Positions 35,204 to 43,136 of a stretch of DNA of 64,000 bases are shown piece by piece. The position numbers were made by a program, and so were the translations under genes. A model generated the notes under the pieces. It searched no databases. It saw nothing but the letters and a program-made list of their open reading frames with translations, and was not told the DNA's origin. Source of the DNA: Flavobacterium alvei (GTDB taxonomy: Bacteria > Bacteroidota > Bacteroidia > Flavobacteriales > Flavobacteriaceae). The first letter of the stretch is position 1. The number at the start of each line of letters is the position of its first letter. Location: NCBI RefSeq assembly GCF_002920895.1, contig NZ_PQVG01000003.1:291879-355878 (forward strand), given 5' to 3'.

Positions 35204-35776
35204 TTAACGTTCTTCTTTCAGTTCCTTGGCGACTTTTTCGAGTTCAAAATACCAGTCTTCGCCAAATCGTCTAATGAGTGCTTCTTTGACAAATTTATAT
35301 ACAGGAACTTCCAATTCTTTACCTAAAGAGCAGGCGTCATTGCATATGTCCCATTTGTCATAATTGACTGCGGCAAATTCTGTAAAATCTTTTACACGAA
35401 TAGGGTATAAGTGGCAAGAAACAGGTTTTTTCCAGTCCACGATTCCTTGATTGTAGGCTTGTTCGATTCCGCATAATGCAGTTTTTCCGTCAAAGATGAC
35501 GTATGCGCAATCTTTATTGTCAATTAAAGGTGTTTCTAGATCGCCCTCGGTGCCTTTGGTCCAAGTTCCTTGTGCTTCGATGGCTGCAACACCTTCTTTG
35601 CGTAGAAATGGTTTTACCTTTGGATAAATGGCTTCCATAATTTTGGTTTCGGCTTCGCTTAATGGTGCGCCAGCATCTCCATCGACGCAACATGCCCCTT
35701 TGCAAGCTGATAAATTACAAACAAATTCTTTTTCGAGAATATCTTCCGATACGATGGTTTTTCCTAGTTGAAACAT
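35204..35776 (-). CDS. DUF3109-family cysteine-rich protein
   Basis: 190 residues. Seen: FVCNLSACKGACCVDGDAGAPL near the N-terminus and CHLYPIRV and CNDACSLGKEL later; eight or more Cys in patterns like YkgJ/DUF3109 metal-binding proteins, which are thought to bind iron or zinc. Function unknown. It stands between nrdB and the divergent MarC gene. Cysteine spacing supports a bound metal cluster or zinc site, which is inference. Confidence 0.85.
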   Translation of the reverse strand: MFQLGKTIVSEDILEKEFVCNLSACKGACCVDGDAGAPLSEAETKIMEAIYPKVKPFLRKEGVAAIEAQGTWTKGTEGDLETPLIDNKDCAYVIFDGKTALCGIEQAYNQGIVDWKKPVSCHLYPIRVKDFTEFAAVNYDKWDICNDACSLGKELEVPVYKFVKEALIRRFGEDWYFELEKVAKELKEER

Positions 35777-35952
35777 TTTGCAAATATAGGTTTCAATTCT
35801 GAATTTTGACTGTTAAATTTTTAGTTTTTTAATTCAAAAATAATTTGAATATCGTAAAACAGTTTAGTTTGAAACTGATGTAGTTGGTCTGTGTGTTTGA
35901 TGGTTTTGCTAAAAATTAACCCTTATTTATGAGTTAATCGCATAGAATACAC

Positions 35953-35960
35953 TACTTTTG
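35953..35960 (+). promoter_or_regulatory. -7 element of the marC-family gene
   Basis: TACTTTTG matches TAnnTTTG and lies 19 bases before the ATG at 35980, giving a very short leader. Confidence 0.5.
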
Positions 35961-35979
35961 TCTCATAAAATTATGAAAT

Positions 35980-36555
35980 ATGGAATTGGATTTTAAAGAA
36001 ATAGCGACTGTCGGAATGGTGCTTTTTGCTGTGATTGATATTGTAGGAACGATTCCTGTTATGGTTGATTTGAAGTCCAAACACGGGCATATTGAATCAG
36101 AGAAAGCCTCTATTGTTGCAGGAATGATTATGATTGTTTTTCTATTTGTTGGTGAAGAATTACTAAAATTAATTGGTATTGATGTGCATTCATTTGCCGT
36201 TGCAGGTTCTTTTGTATTGTTCTTTTTGGCTCTTGAAATGATTTTAGGAATTCGCATTTATCGCGACGAAGAATCCAGTTCGGCATCGATTGTTCCTATT
36301 GCTTTTCCGTTGATTGCAGGAGCTGGAACAATGACGACTTTATTGTCATTAAAAGCACAATATCAAACGGTAAATATTCTTATTGCCATAGTTTTGAATA
36401 TTATTGTGGTTTATATCGTTTTGAAATCATCAGCCAAAATCGAAAGAATGTTAGGAAAAAATGGTTTGGGAGTGATAAGAAAGGCTTTTGGAGTGGTTCT
36501 TTTGGCTATAGCTGTTAAATTATTTGCTGGTAATGTTAAAGATTTGTTCCTGTAG
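35980..36555 (+). CDS. MarC-family integral membrane protein
   Basis: 191 residues with about six membrane helices. Seen: FAVIDIVGTIPVMVDLKSKHG (residues 16-36) and FPLIAGAGTMTTLLSLKA (about 109-126), the paired repeats characteristic of MarC/UPF0056 proteins. Physiological role of the family is unsettled. It heads a possible operon with the small membrane protein and FAD protein downstream, at 46 bases and then a one-base overlap. Confidence 0.9.
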   Translation: MELDFKEIATVGMVLFAVIDIVGTIPVMVDLKSKHGHIESEKASIVAGMIMIVFLFVGEELLKLIGIDVHSFAVAGSFVLFFLALEMILGIRIYRDEESSSASIVPIAFPLIAGAGTMTTLLSLKAQYQTVNILIAIVLNIIVVYIVLKSSAKIERMLGKNGLGVIRKAFGVVLLAIAVKLFAGNVKDLFL

Positions 36556-36601
36556 ATTAATTTTTTATAAATTTACCCATCATTTTACTAAAATACTGAA
36601 C

Positions 36602-36805
36602 ATGAAAATTTTTACTAACATATTAGTAGTTTTGGCAATTGGGCTAATTTTATTTAATATTAGCTTGCTTGACTTCAAAAATCCTTTCGAAGGCAATAGT
36701 ATGATTGCTTTTATCGGGATTGCTGCTTCTTTTTGCGCTATTTTAATTCTATTGATATTTAGAATGTCAAAAAGCATCGAAGAAAAAATGAACGATAAAT
36801 TCTAA
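36602..36805 (+). CDS. Small two-helix membrane protein
   Basis: 67 residues from the ATG at 36602 (MKIFTNILVVLAIGLILFNISLLDF); an upstream in-frame ATG at 36524 inside the marC-family gene is rejected. Two hydrophobic segments (about 6-22 and 35-53) and a charged C-terminus (SKSIEEKMNDKF). Its stop TAA shares a base with the ATG of the FAD-binding protein, so the two are translationally coupled. Function unknown. Confidence 0.65.
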   Translation: MKIFTNILVVLAIGLILFNISLLDFKNPFEGNSMIAFIGIAASFCAILILLIFRMSKSIEEKMNDKF

Positions 36806-37413
36806 TGTTTGATGTGTTAATTATTGGCGGAGGTGTTTCTGGAATGTCTTGTGCTTTGGTTTTGGGTTCTGCCAAGAACAAACCTTTTGTTACTGATAAA
36901 ACTATTGGAGTTATTGCTCATCAGAAAAATTCTAATCTTCAAGAAGCGGTTTTAAATAATGTTTACGGAATTTCTCCAGGCAAATTAGGTGCCGATTTAC
37001 TGGTCGAAAGTATTCAACATTTATCTGAAACGTATCCTCATATTACTCAAATTTCAAGCGAAAAAGTTCTTAAGATTGAAGGCCAATCGCCTGAATTTAC
37101 CATTACTACAAATAAAAACAGTTATAAATCCAAAATGGTTGTTGTGGGAATTGGTGCTGCCAATACTTTTGCCATCGAAGGTTTAATGGATTTTGTGATG
37201 CCTCATCAAAAAGCACCAGCCGAAAAACAAAGAATTCAACTCCAAAACAACGACCACAAAGTGGCAGACGGCATTTATGTAACTGGAACACTTGCTGGAT
37301 TAAGAAGCCAAGTAGCGATTGCTGTGGGAAGTGGTGCCTCTGTTGGGTTAGATATTCTTACGTTATGGAATGGAGGTCTTTCAGTTCAAGTTCACGATAG
37401 TATTAAGAAATAA
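36805..37413 (+). CDS. Short FAD-dependent oxidoreductase, thioredoxin-reductase-like fold
   Basis: 202 residues. Seen: the dinucleotide-binding start FDVLIIGGGVSGMSCALVLG and a C-terminal IYVTGTLAGLRSQVAIAVGSGASVGLDIL, like the FAD-binding ends of thioredoxin-reductase-type proteins. The NADPH-binding domain and the redox CxxC are absent, so it is not a functional thioredoxin reductase; length suggests a stand-alone FAD domain. Coupled to the 67-residue membrane protein, so a membrane-associated flavoprotein is possible. Confidence 0.75.
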   Translation: MFDVLIIGGGVSGMSCALVLGSAKNKPFVTDKTIGVIAHQKNSNLQEAVLNNVYGISPGKLGADLLVESIQHLSETYPHITQISSEKVLKIEGQSPEFTITTNKNSYKSKMVVVGIGAANTFAIEGLMDFVMPHQKAPAEKQRIQLQNNDHKVADGIYVTGTLAGLRSQVAIAVGSGASVGLDILTLWNGGLSVQVHDSIKK

Positions 37414-37427
37414 TCCTGTTTTTACTT

Positions 37428-38255
37428 TTATTTTCTATCTAAAGTTTCTTTACTAATCCTATTGACCTCATTGATTAGTAACGGGAAAGCTGGTTCTGGC
37501 ATATTGCCGTGATTGAAGCCCTCGAGTTTGCAAAGGGTTGTTGTTTTATTTCCCACAAGTTTCATCATACGGTTCAAATACGCGTTTTCTTCATAACGTC
37601 CGTACAGTTCCATTTCAGGGTCGCCTGTAATTAAAAACATTGGTGGTGCATCTTTTCGAACAAAATAGAGGGGAGCATATTCATCTATTGTTGGTTGTGT
37701 TTCAGCAATTCCTTTTTCTTTTCGAATCGTAAAATGAGTTATTGCCTGACCACTAAAAGGGATAATTCCTGCAACACTATTGGCATCAATGGCATATTTA
37801 TTCAAATATTTTTTGTCTAATGTAATCATCATTGCCAAGTAACCTCCGGCTGAATGCCCCGATAAAAAAATTAAATTAGAATTTCCTCCATAATTGTTAA
37901 TGTGTTGAAAAACCCAAGCAGTTGCCGCAGCTGCATCTTCGATATATGCTGGTGCATTAACTACAGGCGAAAATCGGTATTCGACTCCAATTATTGCAAA
38001 CCCTTTTTCCATTAGTGCTTTTGGAATCTCTTTGTTTCCTTCAGTTAGGCCACCACCGTGAAACCATACAATAGTGCTAAAGTTTTTCTTGCCTTTAGGG
38101 TAATAAACATCAAGAGTGCATTTTGAAGCTATATATTTGTCGTTTTTGTTAACTGATTCTGGATAGTAATGTATGTCTTTTTCTATGCCATATTCTTGTT
38201 GAGCGAACAGAGAAAATGATGCCAATAACAACATTAAAAAAAATGTTTTTCTCAT
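37428..38255 (-). CDS. Secreted alpha/beta hydrolase (esterase-like)
   Basis: 275 residues. Signal peptide MRKTFFLMLLLASFSLFAQ. Seen: oxyanion-hole HGGG (66-69), nucleophile Ser135 in SGHSAGG, and a late His in GFNHGNMPE near 249; the acid is likely Asp in TGDPEMELYG. Resembles the hormone-sensitive-lipase/BD-FAE esterase group that acts on small esters. Convergent with the FAD protein gene. Substrate unknown; polysaccharide acetyl or feruloyl esters are candidates. Confidence 0.85.
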   Translation of the reverse strand: MRKTFFLMLLLASFSLFAQQEYGIEKDIHYYPESVNKNDKYIASKCTLDVYYPKGKKNFSTIVWFHGGGLTEGNKEIPKALMEKGFAIIGVEYRFSPVVNAPAYIEDAAAATAWVFQHINNYGGNSNLIFLSGHSAGGYLAMMITLDKKYLNKYAIDANSVAGIIPFSGQAITHFTIRKEKGIAETQPTIDEYAPLYFVRKDAPPMFLITGDPEMELYGRYEENAYLNRMMKLVGNKTTTLCKLEGFNHGNMPEPAFPLLINEVNRISKETLDRK

Positions 38256-38303
38256 AAATTTTGAAGTTTATTAATGAAATAATCTAATTTTTATTTAGAC
38301 AAA

Positions 38304-39875
38304 TTATTGAGCTACTACCTTTTTTACCATCGCATCGTTCTTTAGTATAATTTCATAAAATTTACTTTCATTATAGAGTTGTCGAGAGAATTCGGCTGCT
38401 AAATAGCGTTTAACCAATAATTTGTTATTGTCTAAACTCATATTTATGCCATTCTTGAAAAGGTGTTTTTGAAAGGCGTTGAAATACAAATCCGTTCCCT
38501 CCATTTTGGCTTTAAATTGCTCGAAAGTCAATCCTTTAAAAACGTTTCGGTTGTGGTCTAACTGCTCAAAAACAAATTGACCCAAAATTCCTGTTTGCAA
38601 TAAATAAGCCGTGTGTTCTTTGCTCGATTCCAATTCAAGAGGGACAAAAATATCGGGAACAATCCCGCCACCACCATATACTATTTTACCTTTTGGGGTT
38701 TTAAATTTGGGTGTGTTTGGTGTTTTTATGCTGTCTTTATGATACAATTCTCCGCTTTTAAAACGCGATTCAGATTCTTTCATATAATCTTCGGTACCTT
38801 TTGTATAGGGTTTTTGTATCGATCGTCCTGTTGGAGTGTAATATCGAGCAATTGTCAATCGAACGGCTGAGCCATCTTCAAAATCCATTTCTCTTTGCAC
38901 CAATCCTTTTCCAAAAGAACGACGACCTACAATAGTTCCTCTATCATTATCTTGAATGGCTCCAGCCAATATTTCGCTCGCCGATGCACTGTTTTCGTTG
39001 ATTAAAACAAATAATTTTCCGTTTTCGAAACTACCTGTTTTTGTAGCAATTGTTTTTTCGATTGTGCCATTCTTGTCTTTGGTATAAACAATTAATTGTT
39101 TGTCTGTTAGAAATTCGTCTGCAATCGCCACAGCTTGCTCGAGATAGCCACCGCCATTGTCACGAAGATCGATAACGAGTGATTTTATGCCTTTTTCTTT
39201 CAGTTGTGTCAAACCCGTTTTGAATTCGTCGAAAGTGCTTTCGGCAAATCGATTAATTTTTATGTAACCTGTAGTTGGGTTCAAAAGTAGGGCTGCATCC
39301 ACACTTTTTATAGGAATGACACCTCGTTTGATCTTAATGTTTATTTTTTTGTTTTCGGATTTTCGATAAACGGTGACTAAAATTTCGGAACCTTCTTTTC
39401 CTTTTAGTTTAGAAAATAAACTATCTGTGGGTAATTTTCGTCCAAACAATTTGGTCTTGTCGGCATAAAGAATTCGGTCGCCAGATTGAATCCCCGCTTT
39501 TTCCGAAGGCCCATTTTCGACTGGTTTTATTATCGCAACAGAATCTTTATACATATAGAAATTCACCCCAATTCCCACAAATTCGCCACGCATACTTTCG
39601 GCAACTTGTGCTTGCTCGCTGGGTGGAATATAGACTGAATGCGGATCCAATTGTGCCAAAATGTTGTCGATTGCTCGATTGGTAATGGTGTCAGCGTTTA
39701 CTTTATCGACATATTCGTTGTCAATAAAATCAAGTAATTTATTGAGTTTGTTTTTTGAATTGTTTTTAGCCAAAAACTGGTTTTGCCCAGGAAAATTCAG
39801 CCATCCACCCAAAAGAATTCCAAAGGCAAGTGTTGCAAAAAGGAGTATTGGAAGGTATTTAGGGTTTGTTTTCAT
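38304..39875 (-). CDS. Carboxy-terminal processing peptidase (S41)
   Basis: 523 residues. N-terminal signal anchor (LPILLFATLAFGILLGGWL). PDZ domain about 90-180, then the protease domain with the Ser298/Lys323 dyad in NENSASASEILAGA and RRSFGKGLVQ, spaced 25 residues as in CtpA and Prc. Cuts proteins at their C-termini in the periplasm. Follows the dCMP deaminase gene after a single base, so they form one operon with hupE-like upstream. Confidence 0.93.
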   Translation of the reverse strand: MKTNPKYLPILLFATLAFGILLGGWLNFPGQNQFLAKNNSKNKLNKLLDFIDNEYVDKVNADTITNRAIDNILAQLDPHSVYIPPSEQAQVAESMRGEFVGIGVNFYMYKDSVAIIKPVENGPSEKAGIQSGDRILYADKTKLFGRKLPTDSLFSKLKGKEGSEILVTVYRKSENKKINIKIKRGVIPIKSVDAALLLNPTTGYIKINRFAESTFDEFKTGLTQLKEKGIKSLVIDLRDNGGGYLEQAVAIADEFLTDKQLIVYTKDKNGTIEKTIATKTGSFENGKLFVLINENSASASEILAGAIQDNDRGTIVGRRSFGKGLVQREMDFEDGSAVRLTIARYYTPTGRSIQKPYTKGTEDYMKESESRFKSGELYHKDSIKTPNTPKFKTPKGKIVYGGGGIVPDIFVPLELESSKEHTAYLLQTGILGQFVFEQLDHNRNVFKGLTFEQFKAKMEGTDLYFNAFQKHLFKNGINMSLDNNKLLVKRYLAAEFSRQLYNESKFYEIILKNDAMVKKVVAQ

Positions 39876-39876
39876 T

Positions 39877-40305
39877 TTAGTCTAAAACTTCAATTTGTTC
39901 TACTATTACACCTGCTTTTTCTAGAAAATCAACTCCAGAAGTGTCTCGGTAACCTAATTGATAAACCACTCTTTTTATGCCTGATTGGTGAATTAATTTG
40001 CTACATTCTTTACAAGGAGAAAGCGTGATATAGAGCGTTGCTCCTTCGCAAGTTTGGGTAGATTTGGCTACTTTTAGAATCGCATTTGCCTCTGCGTGAA
40101 GTACATACCAATTGGTTAAACCTTCTTCGTCTTCGCAGCAATTTTCAAAACCAGAAGGCGTTCCATTGTATCCGTCAGAAATAATCATTTTATCTCTAAC
40201 GATTATAGCACCTACTTGTTTGCGTTTGCAATAGGACAAAAGGCTCCATTCTTTGGCAATTCGAAGATAGGCTTTGTCGTATTTATTTAATTTTTTCTTT
40301 TCCAT
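39877..40305 (-). CDS. dCMP deaminase family protein
   Basis: 142 residues. Zinc-dependent deaminase: His70-Ala-Glu72 in VLHAEANAILKV and Cys98-X2-Cys101 in SPCKECSKLI. An N-terminal insertion with ENCCEDEEG contains further Cys, as in ComEB-type dCMP deaminases. Converts dCMP to dUMP for thymidylate synthesis. Sits 1 base upstream of the S41 protease gene and 8 bases downstream of the HupE-like gene. Confidence 0.92.
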   Translation of the reverse strand: MEKKKLNKYDKAYLRIAKEWSLLSYCKRKQVGAIIVRDKMIISDGYNGTPSGFENCCEDEEGLTNWYVLHAEANAILKVAKSTQTCEGATLYITLSPCKECSKLIHQSGIKRVVYQLGYRDTSGVDFLEKAGVIVEQIEVLD

Positions 40306-40313
40306 TTTTAATT

Positions 40314-40907
40314 TTATCTAATCCAAATTTTACTCGAAATGATCATTGGCAAAACAACTCCGATGATAAATGACGACATTACGAGTGTCCAATCGCGTTT
40401 TGAAAATCTAAAGACCGTTTGAACAATATACGAAAGTATCAATACAATAAAAACCACAACTATTTGTGATGCTTCTATCCCTAATGAAAACTCAGTTAAG
40501 GGCAATAATTTTGACTGTGACGAACCGCTTACTAAGGTTTTAAAATATCCCGCAAAACTCAAACCGTGTACAATTCCAAAAAACAAAGTTACGAATCCAA
40601 TTACGCTAATGCTTTCGCCTTTTGAAGATTTTCCTGCCGTGAAAAGATTAAAAAAAGCGATGATTAGAATGGTTATTGGAATTAAAAATTCGACCAAATT
40701 GACTTTTATAATCACAATTCCATAAACAGACAAAAGCAATGCTAAGGTGTGTCCAACGGTGAAAATGGTTACTAAAAGCAATAATTTTTTCCAGTCTTTG
40801 AAAGCATACGGAATCGTCAAAGCCATTAGAAATAATATGTGGTCATAAGCGGTTAGGTTTAGAATATGCCGCAAGCCTTTTTCGAAAAAAATCCAAAATT
40901 CTGACAT
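40314..40907 (-). CDS. HupE/UreJ-like membrane protein
   Basis: 197 residues from the ATG at 40907 (MSEFWIFFEKGLRHILNL), preferred over the one at 40940. About six membrane segments. Seen: DHILFLMALTIPYAF, GHTLALLLSVYGI and GIVHGLSFAGYF, the histidine-containing motifs of HupE/UreJ-type proteins, which are linked in some bacteria to nickel or cobalt supply for hydrogenase or urease. No hydrogenase or urease gene is near, so the role is open. Confidence 0.8.
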   Translation of the reverse strand: MSEFWIFFEKGLRHILNLTAYDHILFLMALTIPYAFKDWKKLLLLVTIFTVGHTLALLLSVYGIVIIKVNLVEFLIPITILIIAFFNLFTAGKSSKGESISVIGFVTLFFGIVHGLSFAGYFKTLVSGSSQSKLLPLTEFSLGIEASQIVVVFIVLILSYIVQTVFRFSKRDWTLVMSSFIIGVVLPMIISSKIWIR

Positions 40908-41106
40908 TACTAATAGTTTTATAAGATTAGGGGTTGTCAAACTTACAATTTATTTTGAAATTAGTTTTATAGGATACTGTTAAAAGCATTTCTTGCTTCA
41001 CTTATTTTATCTAAGCAGAGAAATTCATATGAAAATATTGATTTTGGTATTTGAAAAAATCGAAATAAGTTGTATCTTTATAGGACAACTTTAAAATCTG
41101 TTTATT

Positions 41107-41538
41107 ATGTCAATAGCTGAATTATTTGATAGTGAATTTAAACACCGAGTAAAAGGACGTTTTTCTGCGGTAGTACGTGTTTTGTATGCAGATGGGGAAT
41201 TTGATCCCGATGAGAAAAAGTTTTTAGACAAATTAGCGATAAAACTTGATATTTCTGAGGAAGAATATAAAGAGATTTTGAAGAATCCTTTGAAATATCC
41301 ATTAAATCCACCTTATTTATATGTTGAAAGGTTGGAGAGTTTATACAATATTTCGAGAGTGGTGCATCACGATCATCATCTAGGCGATAAGCAAGAAACG
41401 CTTTTGAGAAAATTCGCTATAGCCCTAGGATTTACTACTGCTAATGTCAATTATATAGTAAATAAAGCATTGGCATTAGTGGATAAAAAAGTAGATTTAG
41501 ATACTTTTATTAGTGAAATGCAAAATATGAATCGATAG
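41107..41538 (+). CDS. TerB-like tellurite-resistance-family protein
   Basis: 143 residues, helical. Seen: RFSAVVRVLYADGEFDPDEKKFLDKLAIKLDISEEEYKEIL, the acidic TerB-type start (DGEFDPDEKKFL), and a second helical half. Family role is uncertain and not restricted to tellurite resistance. A -7-like TATCTTTA (41073-41080) with TTG 19 bases upstream precedes it, and a bidirectional terminator follows. Single gene. Confidence 0.8.
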   Translation: MSIAELFDSEFKHRVKGRFSAVVRVLYADGEFDPDEKKFLDKLAIKLDISEEEYKEILKNPLKYPLNPPYLYVERLESLYNISRVVHHDHHLGDKQETLLRKFAIALGFTTANVNYIVNKALALVDKKVDLDTFISEMQNMNR

Positions 41539-41552
41539 GAAAATTGTAAAAT

Positions 41553-41597
41553 AAAAACAAACCCTGTTAGAGTTTAAAACTAACGGGGTTTGTTTTT
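41553..41597. terminator. Bidirectional terminator after the TerB-like gene
   Basis: 18-base arms (AAAAACAAACCCTGTTAG and its complement with one mismatch) with a 9-base loop, located 14 bases after the TerB-like stop and 33 bases before the stop of the convergent gene; both arms end in A/T runs. Confidence 0.85.
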
Positions 41598-41630
41598 ATT
41601 TTATAATTGAAAATTTTAATTATTCTTTGT

Positions 41631-41951
41631 TTAGTTTTCTTCCTCAGGGTCAGGTACTCGTGCAATACATTCATCATAGGCTGTATTAACTAAATCAACA
41701 TCCTGTTGATATCGATATTCGGCTACCATATCACAATTACTCCACTCTTCATACCATAGGGTAAAAACTAAAAATTCTTCAACAGTTGGAGGGTTCGAAA
41801 CTTCTGGCATATATGGTATCATAGCATCACATTCTGCACTATACGAAGTAGAATTAACAATAGTCATACCCTCTAGCCATTTTGCATAACAACTTTCAGC
41901 TGTCGGCGCTGGAGGTTGTGCACTAACAAAACTCGTTGAGAAAATCAACAT
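41631..41951 (-). CDS. Short secreted acidic protein, unknown function
   Basis: 106 residues, beginning with a short possible signal segment (MLIFSTSFVSA, cleavage before QPPAP). The rest is acidic, with four Cys (AESCYAKW, YSAECDAM, WSNCDMVAEY, AYDECIAR) that could form two disulfides, and ends in PDPEEEN. Family not recognised. Starts 27 bases after the stop of the lipoprotein gene upstream, so co-transcription is likely. The absence of a basic signal n-region lowers confidence in the start. Confidence 0.5.
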   Translation of the reverse strand: MLIFSTSFVSAQPPAPTAESCYAKWLEGMTIVNSTSYSAECDAMIPYMPEVSNPPTVEEFLVFTLWYEEWSNCDMVAEYRYQQDVDLVNTAYDECIARVPDPEEEN

Positions 41952-41978
41952 AATTAGTATTCCGAATTATTATTTATT

Positions 41979-42509
41979 TTATTTTTCAACATACATTCTA
42001 GAGTTTTTATTTTCGGCTAATAATTTTCGGGAGGTTTCAAATGATATTTGGTGTTTACTGTTTTTTGCTAAAAACTCTGAAAAAGCCGTCTTGTTTTGAG
42101 CTAATTCTGGATATTTTTTCATTAATGCTAAATAGGCCATTGCATATTCCATTCTTGTTTTTGACCGAAGATCATAGTCCTTATAGCCTATTGCTTCTTT
42201 GCGCTTTACTAACTCTTCTTGTGATGTTATTTTATTGTTTTTTATGTCTTCTGTAAGAATTGCGGCTAAATTTTGGTCTATTTTTTCGCCACCATATTTA
42301 AGGGCATTTATTTTTACTTCATAAGAAGCTTTGTCCAGATTTTCAAAAAGAGGATCTGCTAATACTTTCTTTGCAAAAGCGCTATTATTGCTGCTTAATG
42401 ATTCATAAGAATTTTTAGAACAAGACATACTAAAGAACACAAGTGCTATTGCAAAACACTTCAATAGCAATTGATTTTTAAATCTGAGGCTAATTTTTTT
42501 CGATTTCAT
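41979..42509 (-). CDS. Lipoprotein of unknown function
   Basis: 176 residues. Signal sequence ending at the lipobox FSMSC (Cys near residue 30). Mature part is hydrophilic and helical (LADPLFENLDKASYEVKINALKYGGEKIDQNLAAILTEDIKNNKITSQ onward), rich in Lys, Asn and Ser. Family not recognised. Paired with the Cys-containing secreted protein downstream; an XRE-type regulator is divergent. Confidence 0.65.
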   Translation of the reverse strand: MKSKKISLRFKNQLLLKCFAIALVFFSMSCSKNSYESLSSNNSAFAKKVLADPLFENLDKASYEVKINALKYGGEKIDQNLAAILTEDIKNNKITSQEELVKRKEAIGYKDYDLRSKTRMEYAMAYLALMKKYPELAQNKTAFSEFLAKNSKHQISFETSRKLLAENKNSRMYVEK

Positions 42510-42586
42510 AATTATTTATTTTTTTAAAAGGTTAAATAGTTAAACGTTAATGGATTAGTTGTTATTGTTGTACCAGCTTTATTTTT

Positions 42587-42606
42587 TTACTTATTTGTAT
42601 AAGTAA
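42587..42606. promoter_or_regulatory. Candidate XRE operator
   Basis: Palindrome TTACTTAT-TTGT-ATAAGTAA in the region between the lipoprotein gene and the XRE-type gene. Arms of 8 bases fit a dimeric HTH protein. A -7 element TATATTTG (42630-42637) lies just downstream for the XRE gene. Confidence 0.4.
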
Positions 42607-42705
42607 TTTTTTTCTTTCAAATAAAAGCATATATTTGTATGGGCAAATGTGAAAACAACATTTGTTATGTGAATTAAACATAATTGATAATCCTTACAAA
42701 TAAAG

Positions 42706-43077
42706 ATGCAGCTACACGAAACAATCAAAGCTATTAGAGATGAAAAAAAACTATCTCAAGGTTATCTAGCATTCGAGTTGGGTTTAGATCAATCACAATA
42801 TAGCCGAAGAGAAAAAGGGGAAATTCCATTTACGCCTAATGAAATTGTTAAAATTTCGAAGTTGCTGGAAAGCAGTGTTGCATATTTGTTTGGAGAAGAA
42901 ACTACCATCAATCAAACGGTTTCAATTGACGAAAAGTTGATAGAACAATACGAATTACGCATTAAAGAAAAAGAAGAAATTATTGCGTTGTTAAAAAGTC
43001 AAATTAAATCATTTTTGATAATCTATTTATCGCCTTTATATGCTTTTGCTCAGTGCTTATGCAATTTCGAATGTTAA
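42706..43077 (+). CDS. XRE/Cro-type transcriptional regulator
   Basis: 123 residues. Helix-turn-helix at about 5-60 (ETIKAIRDEKKLSQGYLAFELGLDQSQYSRREKGEIPFTPNEIVKISKLL), then a coiled-coil segment (DEKLIEQYELRIKEKEEIIALLKSQIKS, about 73-100). The last 22 residues (FLIIYLSPLYAFAQCLCNFEC) are unexpectedly hydrophobic for this family, which usually ends soon after the coiled coil. They may reflect a late frame change or an unusual tail. Divergent from the lipoprotein gene. Confidence 0.8.
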   Translation: MQLHETIKAIRDEKKLSQGYLAFELGLDQSQYSRREKGEIPFTPNEIVKISKLLESSVAYLFGEETTINQTVSIDEKLIEQYELRIKEKEEIIALLKSQIKSFLIIYLSPLYAFAQCLCNFEC

Positions 43078-43136
43078 TATTTGGCAGTTGAATTGATAAA
43101 GCAAAACCAGTTAGAGTTTGAATCAGGACATTTGTA

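Noticed and set aside
36805..37413. Annotation as thioredoxin reductase
   Set aside because: No CxxC and no separate NADPH domain; the protein is about 110 residues too short.
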